A stretch of DNA of 5,105 nt from positions 1-5,105 of the forward strand of contig JAGRHW010000267.1 of assembly GCA_020444765.1 (NCBI GenBank). The letters run 5' to 3'. Within the stretch, counting starts at the first letter, position 1. Each line of letters opens with the position of its first letter. Below, in pieces: positions 1-5,105 of the stretch. The position numbers and the translations under genes were made by a program. The notes beneath the pieces were generated by a model. It saw only the letters and a list, made by a program, of their open reading frames with translations. It made no database searches and was not told the origin of the DNA. This DNA is from Gammaproteobacteria bacterium. GTDB taxonomy: Bacteria; Pseudomonadota; Gammaproteobacteria; Granulosicoccales; Granulosicoccaceae.

Positions 1-36
1 AAGCCACGGGACTCTCGAAGTGAGCCGGGCTACCGG

Positions 37-51
37 ATGGTAGAATACCAT
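37..51 (+). promoter_or_regulatory. Possible extended -10 promoter inside a small inverted repeat
   Basis: Positions 38-46 read TGGTAGAAT, which fits an extended -10 element (TGn followed by a hexamer matching TATAAT at five of six positions). The same bases lie within a perfect 6-bp inverted repeat, ATGGTA-GAA-TACCAT (37-51). I find no convincing -35 hexamer about 17 bases upstream, which extended -10 promoters can tolerate. Transcription would start near 52-54, leaving a leader of under 20 bases before the GTG start at 70, so the Shine-Dalgarno would lie almost at the 5' end. The inverted repeat could instead be an operator half-site pair or a leader hairpin. This is a sequence-only guess. 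Confidence 0.3.
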
Positions 52-55
52 TTGT

Positions 56-60
56 GAGGT
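56..60 (+). promoter_or_regulatory. Ribosome binding site that fixes the GTG start at 70
   Basis: GAGGT at 56-60 is a good Shine-Dalgarno match, nine bases upstream of the GTG at 70. An in-frame TGA at 55-57 overlaps it, so translation cannot start further upstream in this frame. The next in-frame ATG is codon 78, far beyond the signal peptide. The GTG is therefore the only sensible start. Confidence 0.75.
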
Positions 61-69
61 AATTTTAAC

Positions 70-852
70 GTGTACAGAAACAACTTGAAAAAAGCCGCCC
101 TGGCCGCCGCTGTCGCTGCATCATTGGGGGCCGGTTCCGCCGCAAACGCATCCATCGTTGATAATCCCGTTTTTAAAGTACTTGGCGCTGTCGTCGTATG
201 GGGCGGAGACGGATCGGGCTCTGCCGCTTCCGTGCAGGACTTTATCGTTGGTAGTGGCGCCAGTGCCGTTGACCTGATCGCCGGCGACGTAACACCGGTT
301 ATGACCGGTACACTCAACAGCTTTGCACCAACTGCCGGTGGTATGCTGAATATCGACGGCGTTTCGGTCGACAGCAACAGCGACGGCGTCCTGGATGCCA
401 GCGATACGCTGAGTGCATTCTCACCGACCAGCGCTCTGTCAAACAGCAACGGTCTTCAGCAAAGCAGTTTTTACGTGGCATCCAACACCCCGTTCAACAT
501 CAAGGCCATTGCCGTGCTGGATACCGCAAACTCCACAACCGGCGCATCTCTTGGATCCATAGATAGAACCATGAGTATCGCAACTTCCGGTACTGCAGGT
601 TCGATTGCCTTTGGCAGCAAGGCTCAGCATCCGCATTCGGGTGGAAACGGTATCTCGATGAACGGCGGGCTCAACAACCTGTCAACCGAGCAGCTTGTAT
701 TTACCGGCGATCAACGCACCGCCAGTGACGCCGGCTCCATTGCCGACCAGTCCGTGCAGTTCACCAACACCTACGCGGTCAGCAATCAGGGCCTGGAAAG
801 TGGTATCAGCCAAGTCGCCGCAACCGTAACCTATACGATTGCGATGCCGTAA
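70..852 (+). CDS. Secreted beta-rich protein, putative fibre/pilus subunit
   Basis: I do not recognise a named family. The 260-residue product starts at GTG and has a Sec signal peptide: K7-K8, a hydrophobic Ala-rich stretch 9-22, and an ANA site predicting cleavage after residue 27. The mature part has no cysteine and is rich in Ser, Ala, Gly, Thr and Asn, as in secreted beta-sheet proteins. Residues 101-112 (DSNSDGVLDASD) match an EF-hand or dockerin-type calcium loop, with acidic or amide side chains at loop positions 1, 3, 5 and 12 and Gly at 6. The C-terminus (residues 247-260, containing TVTYTI) alternates polar and hydrophobic residues like the terminal strand of chaperone-usher pilins, although three residues (AMP) follow it. 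A PapD-like chaperone gene lies directly downstream, so I infer a chaperone-dependent surface subunit. An unrelated secreted protein is possible. The coding region is certain; the role is not. Confidence 0.85.
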   Translation: MYRNNLKKAALAAAVAASLGAGSAANASIVDNPVFKVLGAVVVWGGDGSGSAASVQDFIVGSGASAVDLIAGDVTPVMTGTLNSFAPTAGGMLNIDGVSVDSNSDGVLDASDTLSAFSPTSALSNSNGLQQSSFYVASNTPFNIKAIAVLDTANSTTGASLGSIDRTMSIATSGTAGSIAFGSKAQHPHSGGNGISMNGGLNNLSTEQLVFTGDQRTASDAGSIADQSVQFTNTYAVSNQGLESGISQVAATVTYTIAMP

Positions 853-870
853 AACCGGCTATCTGCGTTA

Positions 871-902
871 AAGCAAGGCGTGGTACACGCCTTGCTTTTT
901 TT
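871..902 (+). terminator. Strong intrinsic terminator between subunit and chaperone genes
   Basis: A perfect 12-bp stem (871-882 with 886-897, AAGCAAGGCGTG and its complement) closes on a 3-base loop, GTA, and leads into seven consecutive T (896-902). It begins 18 bases after the stop codon at 850-852. Its position between a presumed abundant subunit and its chaperone suggests that most transcripts end here and that the chaperone is made by partial read-through. The 33 bases between the T-run and the chaperone start show no clear promoter. Confidence 0.92.
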
Positions 903-935
903 ATTTCCGAACGAGTCTTGCTCAACGGAACCGCC

Positions 936-1751
936 ATGAAGAACTACCTGCTCCCGGCACTTGCCGCTTTATTACTGGCCTTCGCGACAACCTCCACCGC
1001 ACTTGCATTCGGCGTTGGTCTGACCCCATCGACCGTAGAGCTGGAAGTACAACCCGGATCACGGCACCGGCAGGTGCTGAGAGTGAAAAATTTCAATCCT
1101 GACAAACCGATCCGTCTGACGATCAGTGTCGCCGACTGGACGCTCGATGAAACGGGTCAGGTACAATTGACACCGCCGGAAGAGTCGGAACGTTCCGCCT
1201 CGGCCTGGGTCAATTTCAGCCCCAGTGTTTTATTGCTTGAACCCAACGCCACCCAGGAAGTTATCGTCGATATCAACACACCACTGAATCTCGACAAAAA
1301 AGGCGATCATCGCAGCGCCCTGATTCTCAGCACGGTATTACCGTCCAAGGAAAAAAGAGCAGGCACTCAGGGCGTCTGGAACCGCTATCAGATCGCTAGC
1401 CTGTTTTACGCGAATGTCATGCCCGGCAAGAGCGAGGCGAAGATAACCCAGGCTACCGTCCATCAGCCGGATGCGAGAAAAGGCTACGGATTGACGTTCA
1501 AGATCGAAAACGCCGGTGAAAGACACGTCCGTATGGAAGGCACGGTGGCCCTGCAAGATCAGACAAAAAAACGCATCGCCGAACAACCCTTTCAGGCGGT
1601 TCTGCTGAACGATCAGGCACGGGAATTTTCAGTCGAATTCGACGACTTGAATCTGCAGCCCGGTGATTACGATGTACTGTTCGACATCAAGGGTGAAGGC
1701 AAAACCATCCCCTTGAAGGTGGCCACGAGCCCGGTATTGAGTCTGCCTTAG
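936..1751 (+). CDS. PapD-like periplasmic chaperone (fimbrial biogenesis type)
   Basis: The 271-residue protein has a signal peptide (hydrophobic core about 5-18, ALA site with cleavage after residue 24). The mature part fits two immunoglobulin-like domains. The N-terminal one (about 26-165) carries marks of PapD-like and archaic-type chaperones: a VELEVQPG strand and turn (34-41), SAWVNFSPS (88-96, compare the SAsWIrvsP type), a basic-turn segment GDHRSAL (123-129), and LFYANVMPG (156-164). The C-terminal one (about 168-265) has ENAGERHVRMEG (191-202) and LQPGDYDV (240-247). Such proteins bind secreted subunits in the periplasm by donor-strand complementation and pass them to an outer-membrane usher. 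The likely client is the protein encoded just upstream. ATG at 936 is chosen because it begins a normal signal peptide and has GGAA at 927-930. An in-frame TTG at 918 would add six residues and has no well-spaced Shine-Dalgarno. No usher gene follows. The fold call is fairly firm; the fibre role is inferred. Confidence 0.85.
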   Translation: MKNYLLPALAALLLAFATTSTALAFGVGLTPSTVELEVQPGSRHRQVLRVKNFNPDKPIRLTISVADWTLDETGQVQLTPPEESERSASAWVNFSPSVLLLEPNATQEVIVDINTPLNLDKKGDHRSALILSTVLPSKEKRAGTQGVWNRYQIASLFYANVMPGKSEAKITQATVHQPDARKGYGLTFKIENAGERHVRMEGTVALQDQTKKRIAEQPFQAVLLNDQAREFSVEFDDLNLQPGDYDVLFDIKGEGKTIPLKVATSPVLSLP

Positions 1752-1754
1752 AAA

Positions 1755-1825
1755 CCCGCCGGGAATCCAGCTGCGGACTGTCCGGTGGCAACACTGGATT
1801 CCCGACAAAAGCACTCGGGGATGAC
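1755..1825. repeat. REP-like unit 1, left arm damaged
   Basis: The right half is intact: ATTCCCGA (1798-1805) pairs with TCGGGGAT (1815-1822) around a 9-base loop, allowing one G-T pair, and the unit ends in GATGAC. The left half has lost about five bases (GCAGG) of the hairpin centre compared with unit 3 and lacks the GTCATT end, so it can no longer fold. The unit begins only three bases after the chaperone stop codon. CCCGACAA (1801-1808) also has a perfect inverted partner, TTGTCGGG, at 1833-1840 in the linker. Confidence 0.7.
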
Positions 1826-1857
1826 GACGTAGTTGTCGGGCACCTGTCGTTTCATCC

Positions 1858-1939
1858 GTCATTCCCACGCAGACGGAAATCCAGCTGCGGACTGTCCGGT
1901 GGTGACACTGGATCCCCGACAAAGGCACTCGGGGATGAC
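1858..1939. repeat. REP-like unit 2, most complete copy
   Basis: This 82-base copy has both ends: it opens with GTCATTCCC (1858-1866) and closes with GGGGATGAC (1931-1939), which are imperfect terminal inverted repeats. The right hairpin is a perfect 8-bp stem, ATCCCCGA (1912-1919) with TCGGGGAT (1929-1936), around a 9-base loop. The left palindrome is weakened by substitutions (CACGCAGACGGAAAT in place of CGCGCAGGCGGGAAT). Two opposed REPs around a spacer resemble a REP doublet (REPIN or BIME-like) or a very small MITE. Confidence 0.75.
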
Positions 1940-1970
1940 AAAGTGGTCGCTTGGAACGTGTCGCTTCTCC

Positions 1971-2046
1971 GTCATTCCCGCGCAGGCGGGAATCCAGCTA
2001 CGAGCCGTCCGGTGGAGACGATCCCCGACAGAACAACTCAGGTAGA
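1971..2046. repeat. REP-like unit 3, perfect left hairpin, decayed right half
   Basis: The left palindrome is perfect: ATTCCCGC (1974-1981), loop GCAG (1982-1985), GCGGGAAT (1986-1993), followed by CCAG, which is the classic dRS3-like form. The core is shorter and diverged, and after GATCCCCGACA (2020-2030) the TCGGGGATGAC arm is unrecognisable, so the right hairpin is lost. The right boundary is approximate. Confidence 0.7.
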
Positions 2047-2212
2047 TCGGTTTTCCCGACTCATAATGAGACTGGTGGAGCCCGGGCCTTTCCGGAAACT
2101 TTGCCCGCAGACCCTCTTGCGTCGCCCCGGCTAACGTTGATGAAAGTTGTGTCACCGGTGGATTCCGGTTAAGTTTACGGGCTTGTCAACCCCGGTAATC
2201 AACCGCTGCACG
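2047..2212. other. Gene-free leader of the pqi operon with short palindromes
   Basis: No gene is visible here. Several short perfect palindromes occur: CTCATAATGAG (2060-2070), GCCCGGGC (2080-2087), TTTCCGGAAA (2089-2098) and CACCGGTG (2153-2160). CATAAT at 2062-2067 resembles a -10 hexamer but has no good -35 partner, and I cannot place the pqi promoter with confidence. There is no T-tracted terminator for the upstream chaperone transcript. No strong Shine-Dalgarno precedes the ATG at 2213. Confidence 0.4.
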
Positions 2213-2815
2213 ATGCACGATCAGGAACTTGTCGCCTGCCACGATTGCGATCTTTTGCAAAAACTTCCCCGCCTGAACCCAGGCGAATCGGCGTATTGCA
2301 TACGCTGCAAGGCGAATCTGTACAAGCGGAAAATCAACCCGCTGAACCGTAGCCTGGCACTGGTCCTGACCGCTTGCCTGTTGTTCGTGGCAGCGAACCT
2401 GTTTCCCTTGTTAAGTCTCAACTCACAGGGCCATATTATTGACTCGACGCTTATCTCCGGCGCACTTGTGCTGTTCGAACAGGGTGACTGGCTGCTGTCG
2501 GCGCTGGTCCTGTTGACCGTCTTTGTGTTTCCCTTAATCAACCTGTCCGGCCTTCTGTATATTTTGCTGACCCTGAAGCTGAACCGGACACCCTGGAAGG
2601 TACGCACCTTGTTCCGGTTTATCCGCCATGCCGAACCCTGGGGGATGCTTGAAGTGCTGTTGCTCGGCGTACTCGTCGCCGGCGTCAAGCTCGGCGATCT
2701 GGCGATTGTCATTCCCGGTATCGCGCTGTATTCATTCGCACTGCTGATTCTGATTATGGCCGCCCTCTATTCAGCGCTCGATCCGCATATGATCTGGCGA
2801 CAGACACGGCCTTGA
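2213..2815 (+). CDS. pqiA: PqiA-type membrane protein, first (N-terminal) half
   Basis: The 200-residue protein matches one PqiA domain (paraquat-inducible protein A, the family that includes E. coli PqiA and LetA/YebS). A zinc-ribbon motif comes first: C9-x2-C12 and C29-x2-C32, in the family context ACHDCDLLQKLP and YCIRC. About four hydrophobic segments follow (about 47-67, 94-121, 145-163, 165-186), with the family blocks NRSLALVLTA (45-54), EPWGMLEVLLLGVLVAGVKLG (141-161) and a terminal LDPHMIW (189-195). E. coli PqiA and LetA carry two such halves in one chain of a little over 400 residues; here each half is its own gene. The protein is expected to sit in the inner membrane and work with the MCE protein PqiB in lipid movement across the periplasm. 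ATG at 2213 is chosen because family members begin a few residues before the first CxxC. An upstream in-frame TTG at 2147 would add 22 atypical residues. Confidence 0.92.
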   Translation: MHDQELVACHDCDLLQKLPRLNPGESAYCIRCKANLYKRKINPLNRSLALVLTACLLFVAANLFPLLSLNSQGHIIDSTLISGALVLFEQGDWLLSALVLLTVFVFPLINLSGLLYILLTLKLNRTPWKVRTLFRFIRHAEPWGMLEVLLLGVLVAGVKLGDLAIVIPGIALYSFALLILIMAALYSALDPHMIWRQTRP

Positions 2816-2818
2816 ACA

Positions 2819-3472
2819 ATGGCTGACGCACTCATTACCGCGAAAAACGCCGGTCTGATCGCCTGCCGTTTTTGCCACACCCTGACAAAAGTGCCACCGG
2901 GCAACAATCCCGAGGCTGCGCCGCTGGTCTGCCCGGTATGCGGCAGCGCGCTTCATTCGCGCATTCCGCACTCGATAGAGAAAACCATCGCCCTGTTGCT
3001 GGCGTCCGTCATCCTTTATATCCCGGCCAATACCCTGCCAGTGATGAGCATGGTGTATCTTGGGCAGAACGAGGCAAGCACCATCATGAGCGGCGTCATT
3101 GATCTGGCCGAGGAAGGCCTCTGGCCTCTGGCCGTGATTGTCTTCGTGGCCAGCATATTCGTCCCGGTAATGAAACTGCTGACGCTGACGACGCTGCTCC
3201 TGAGCGTCACTTTCAAGTCGCGCTGGCGGCCGCTGGACCGGACCAGAATCTACCGGGTGACAGAACTGGTCGGCCGCTGGTCGATGGTCGATATTTATGT
3301 CATCGCCCTGCTGGTGGCACTCGTCCAGTTTGGCAACATCGCGACTGTGCATGCCGGAGTCGGCTCCTTATCTTTTGCCGCCGTGGTGATCCTGACGATG
3401 TTCGCCGCGCATACATTTGATCCCCGGCTGATCTGGGATGTAATGGAACACACGCATGATAGAACTGAATGA
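2819..3472 (+). CDS. pqiA: PqiA-type membrane protein, second (C-terminal) half
   Basis: The 217-residue protein is a second, diverged PqiA domain. It has its own zinc-ribbon motif (C16-x2-C19 and C38-x2-C41, in IACRFCHTL and VCPVCGSAL), then hydrophobic segments at about 55-76, 102-131, 153-172 and 183-200. Family blocks include EKTIALLLASVILYIPANTLP (54-74), where the membrane entry is followed by a conserved Pro, GRWSMVDIYVIALLVALVQFG (152-172) and FDPRLIWD (200-207). It begins three bases after the stop of the first half and overlaps pqiB by 17 bases, so all three are probably co-translated. Together the two PqiA proteins supply what a fused PqiA or LetA provides in E. coli. Both zinc sites and all hydrophobic blocks are kept, so this is a working two-gene arrangement rather than a frameshift. 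The separate stop, gap and new ATG support that. LetA is an alternative name, but the three-MCE partner favours Pqi. Confidence 0.92.
   Translation: MADALITAKNAGLIACRFCHTLTKVPPGNNPEAAPLVCPVCGSALHSRIPHSIEKTIALLLASVILYIPANTLPVMSMVYLGQNEASTIMSGVIDLAEEGLWPLAVIVFVASIFVPVMKLLTLTTLLLSVTFKSRWRPLDRTRIYRVTELVGRWSMVDIYVIALLVALVQFGNIATVHAGVGSLSFAAVVILTMFAAHTFDPRLIWDVMEHTHDRTE
3445..3448 (+). promoter_or_regulatory. Ribosome binding site of pqiB inside the preceding gene
   Basis: GGAA at 3445-3448 lies seven bases before the ATG at 3456 and within the 3' end of the second pqiA gene. With the 17-base gene overlap it suggests translational coupling, with some independent initiation possible. Confidence 0.45.
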
Positions 3473-5102
3473 CAACATTCCCGAGGCCGAAAGAGACAAG
3501 AGCCACGGCATTTCCATCGTCTGGCTGATCCCGCTGATCGCCGTACTGGTCGGCGGCTGGCTGGCCTGGAAAACCATCAGCGAAAAAGGTCCGGAAATAT
3601 TGATTGTATTTACCGAGGCCGAGGGGCTTGAACCGGGACAAACCCGCATAAAGTACAAGGATGTGGATATCGGTAAGATCAGCAGCGTTTCACTCAGCAG
3701 CGATTTGTCCAAGGTCGAGGTACGGGCACGCCTGAATAAATCCATGTCGGGGCGAATGAATGAACATTCGCGCTTCTGGATCGTCCGCCCGAGGATCAAC
3801 AGCAGCGGTATCAGCGGACTCAGTACGCTGATCTCCGGCATCCATATCGCGATGGATCCCGGCGAAGGCGAACAGGAGGTTTATACCTTCCAGGGTCTGG
3901 ATAGCGCGCCGGATCTCGAGTTTAGCGCCGAGGGCCGGAAGCTCATCCTGACCGCCGACAGCCTTGGCTCGCTGGACCGGGGCTCTCCGGTGTATTACCG
4001 GCAAATTCAGGTCGGGGAAGTCATGCAGTACGAGCTTGCCGATGATACCGAACGGGTGAGTATCTCGGTGTTTATCCGCGCGCCGTACAACAGCCTTGTC
4101 AACAACAACACCCGGTTCTGGAATGCCAGTGGTATCAACGTCGAGATTGGCCCTGGCGGCATCATCGCTGATATGGAATCGATCACCTCACTGGTCAGCG
4201 GCGGAATTGCTTTCGAGACGCCGGTTAATCTTGAATACGATCAGAGCAGTGAACCCAAAGAACAGTTCGTACTGCACCCCAACTACCGTAACGCAACTGA
4301 AAAGCCTTACGAAAACAGCCAATTGTTCGTGATGTATTTCGACAGCTCTTTACGGGGACTCAACAAGGGTTCCAGCGTGGAATTCCGCGGTATAGAAATC
4401 GGCAAGGTATTGGATATCAATCTCAAACTCAATCACGAGACCCTGGAAGTCAACGCTCCGGTGCTCGTCGAACTGCATCCCGAAACAATCATTCCGAGCG
4501 GCGAGATTACAAGCCAGGAACAGGTGGTCAACGCCTGGCTAGAACGCGGACTGCGTGCCCAATTGAGTACATCCAACCTGCTTACCGGGCAGTTGTTTAT
4601 CGATCTGTCTTTTCATGCCGACGCCAAGCCCTTTTCGCCTTCGTTGGTGGATGATATCGCTGTGTTTCCCACGGTTCCGCCCACTTTCGACCGGCTTGCA
4701 CAAACCGCCACGGATATGTTTGAAAAACTGGCAAAGATGCCTTTGCTGGAAATCACCGAAGAAATCCACGCCAGCGTTCAATCACTCAACGCCGTCCTCA
4801 ATCAGGAGGATTCAGAAAGCGCAATTGCAAATCTAAACGTGACCCTGAAGAACATCAACGCCTTGAGTAAAAAGATGAACGAGGATCTGCCGCAAATCAG
4901 CGATCAGCTCAATACATCTCTGGAAAAGCTGGATGTGACGCTGGATGGCGCCGGCCAGGTACTCGCCGAGGATTCACAGCTTTTCTACGATTTGCATGAA
5001 CTGATGCGATCCTTGTCAGAAGCGGCCAAATCTTTCGAGTCACTCAGCAATTACCTGGAGCGCAACCCCAGTTCGCTGCTTTACGGAAAACCCGGAAATT
5101 AA
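3456..5102 (+). CDS. pqiB: PqiB, three-MCE-domain periplasmic tunnel protein
   Basis: The 548-residue length is close to E. coli PqiB (about 546). A short cytosolic tail is followed by one membrane anchor (about 19-40, IVWLIPLIAVLVGGWLAW). Three MCE domains follow: about 45-136 (YKDVDIGKISSV, 67-78), about 160-256 (YRQIQVGEV, 181-189) and about 286-387 (FRGIEIGKV, 310-318). Each carries the family's G-x-x-V-x-[YF]-[KR] and IGKV or VGEV type signature. The third contains the longer STSNLLTGQLFIDL segment (371-384) typical of PqiB. The C-terminal part (about 409-537) is helical and heptad-like, and the chain ends with the conserved-looking NPSSLLYGKPGN (537-548). In the E. coli homologue, six subunits form three stacked MCE rings extended by a helical needle, making a hydrophobic conduit from the inner membrane toward the outer membrane. 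The adjacent pqiA genes give the inner-membrane partner. The outer-membrane lipoprotein PqiC is expected just past the right edge. In E. coli the operon is under SoxRS control; I see no clear Sox box here. Confidence 0.96.
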   Translation: MIELNDNIPEAERDKSHGISIVWLIPLIAVLVGGWLAWKTISEKGPEILIVFTEAEGLEPGQTRIKYKDVDIGKISSVSLSSDLSKVEVRARLNKSMSGRMNEHSRFWIVRPRINSSGISGLSTLISGIHIAMDPGEGEQEVYTFQGLDSAPDLEFSAEGRKLILTADSLGSLDRGSPVYYRQIQVGEVMQYELADDTERVSISVFIRAPYNSLVNNNTRFWNASGINVEIGPGGIIADMESITSLVSGGIAFETPVNLEYDQSSEPKEQFVLHPNYRNATEKPYENSQLFVMYFDSSLRGLNKGSSVEFRGIEIGKVLDINLKLNHETLEVNAPVLVELHPETIIPSGEITSQEQVVNAWLERGLRAQLSTSNLLTGQLFIDLSFHADAKPFSPSLVDDIAVFPTVPPTFDRLAQTATDMFEKLAKMPLLEITEEIHASVQSLNAVLNQEDSESAIANLNVTLKNINALSKKMNEDLPQISDQLNTSLEKLDVTLDGAGQVLAEDSQLFYDLHELMRSLSEAAKSFESLSNYLERNPSSLLYGKPGN

Positions 5103-5105
5103 CTT

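Larger units (their letters stand above)
1755..2046. repeat. Tandem array of three 113-114 base REP/dRS3-like units
   Basis: The motif AATCCAG recurs at 1764, 1878 and 1991, giving periods of 114 and 113 bases. Each unit consists of a left palindrome of the GTCATTCCC...GGGAATCCAG type, a shared core (CTGCGGACTGTCCGGTGG in units 1 and 2, diverged in unit 3), and an opposed right palindrome of the CTGGATCCCCGA...TCGGGGATGAC type. The linkers between units are also partly alike (TGTCGTTTCATCC at 1845-1857, TGTCGCTTCTCC at 1959-1970), which suggests local tandem duplication rather than three insertions. Similar palindromes are widespread intergenic repeats in beta- and gammaproteobacteria, including the dRS3 elements of Neisseria. 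Short open frames across this stretch on both strands are by-products of the repeats and are not called as genes. Confidence 0.85.

Noticed and set aside
30..449. A 139-codon minus-strand open frame opposite the secreted subunit.
   Set aside because: The plus-strand frame has a signal peptide, a Shine-Dalgarno and a terminator. The minus-strand frame has low-complexity composition expected from an antisense shadow.
918..935. TTG at 918 as the chaperone start.
   Set aside because: It would put six residues before a normal signal peptide and has no properly spaced Shine-Dalgarno, whereas ATG at 936 has GGAA at 927-930.
1801..1840. The inverted repeat CCCGACAA...TTGTCGGG as a terminator for the chaperone transcript.
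   Set aside because: The loop is 24 bases long, the stem only 8 bp, and no T-run follows. It is better seen as part of the repeat and its linker.
1764..1997. CRISPR array, because a short palindromic motif recurs three times at regular spacing.
   Set aside because: The period is about 113 bases and the sequence between motifs is conserved rather than unique. The motif is a REP/dRS3-type palindrome, and no cas gene is present.
1629..2172. Several open frames of 63-99 codons on both strands across the repeat array.
   Set aside because: They follow the repeated units, share repeated peptides such as those encoded by CATTCCCGCGCAGGCGGGAAT, overlap one another on both strands, and have no ribosome binding sites or recognisable domains.
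2147..2212. TTG at 2147 as the pqiA start, giving a 222-residue protein.
   Set aside because: The extra 22 residues do not resemble the family, whose members begin a few residues before the first CxxC; ATG at 2213 gives the expected N-terminus.
2771..3352. A 193-codon minus-strand open frame opposite the second pqiA gene.
   Set aside because: The plus strand encodes a clear PqiA domain with zinc-ribbon cysteines; the antisense product has no recognisable feature and no start signal.
3456..5102. LetB (YebT) as the identity of the MCE protein.
   Set aside because: LetB has seven MCE domains and is much longer. This protein has three MCE domains and a helical C-terminus at the length of PqiB.

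Overview
The window looks like chromosomal DNA from a gammaproteobacterium. The grounds are moderate GC content, proteobacterial-type signal peptides, a Pqi-type MCE transport operon whose PqiA component is split into two genes, and intergenic REP/dRS3-like palindromes of the GTCATTCCC...GGGAATCCAG kind. No species can be assigned. All four well-supported regions with genes read on the plus strand; I saw no RNA gene, insertion sequence, CRISPR array or phage gene.

Layout. Positions 1-69 are a short leader with a possible extended -10 promoter and a clear Shine-Dalgarno. Positions 70-852 encode a secreted, cysteine-free, Ser/Ala/Gly/Thr/Asn-rich protein of 260 residues with a signal peptide, an EF-hand-like loop and a C-terminal alternating beta strand. 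A strong intrinsic terminator (871-902) follows at once, and 33 bases later a PapD-like periplasmic chaperone begins (936-1751). Together these two genes look like the subunit and chaperone of a chaperone-assisted surface fibre, but no usher or adhesin gene lies in the window.

Positions 1752-2212 hold no gene. The first part (1755 to about 2046) is a decaying array of three copies of a 113-114 base unit made of two opposed REP-like hairpins. The rest contains several short perfect palindromes but no promoter that I can support.

Positions 2213-5102 are a tight three-gene Pqi operon: two PqiA-type membrane proteins (200 and 217 residues, each with a four-cysteine zinc-ribbon motif and about four membrane segments) and PqiB (548 residues, one N-terminal membrane anchor, three MCE domains, helical C-terminal needle). 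Gaps are 3 bases and then a 17-base overlap, so translation is probably coupled. By homology the products form an inner-membrane and periplasm-spanning lipid transport machine. The lipoprotein PqiC would be expected immediately beyond the right edge.

The Pqi operon is a known system. The least explained parts are the secreted protein with its chaperone and the tandem repeat array.
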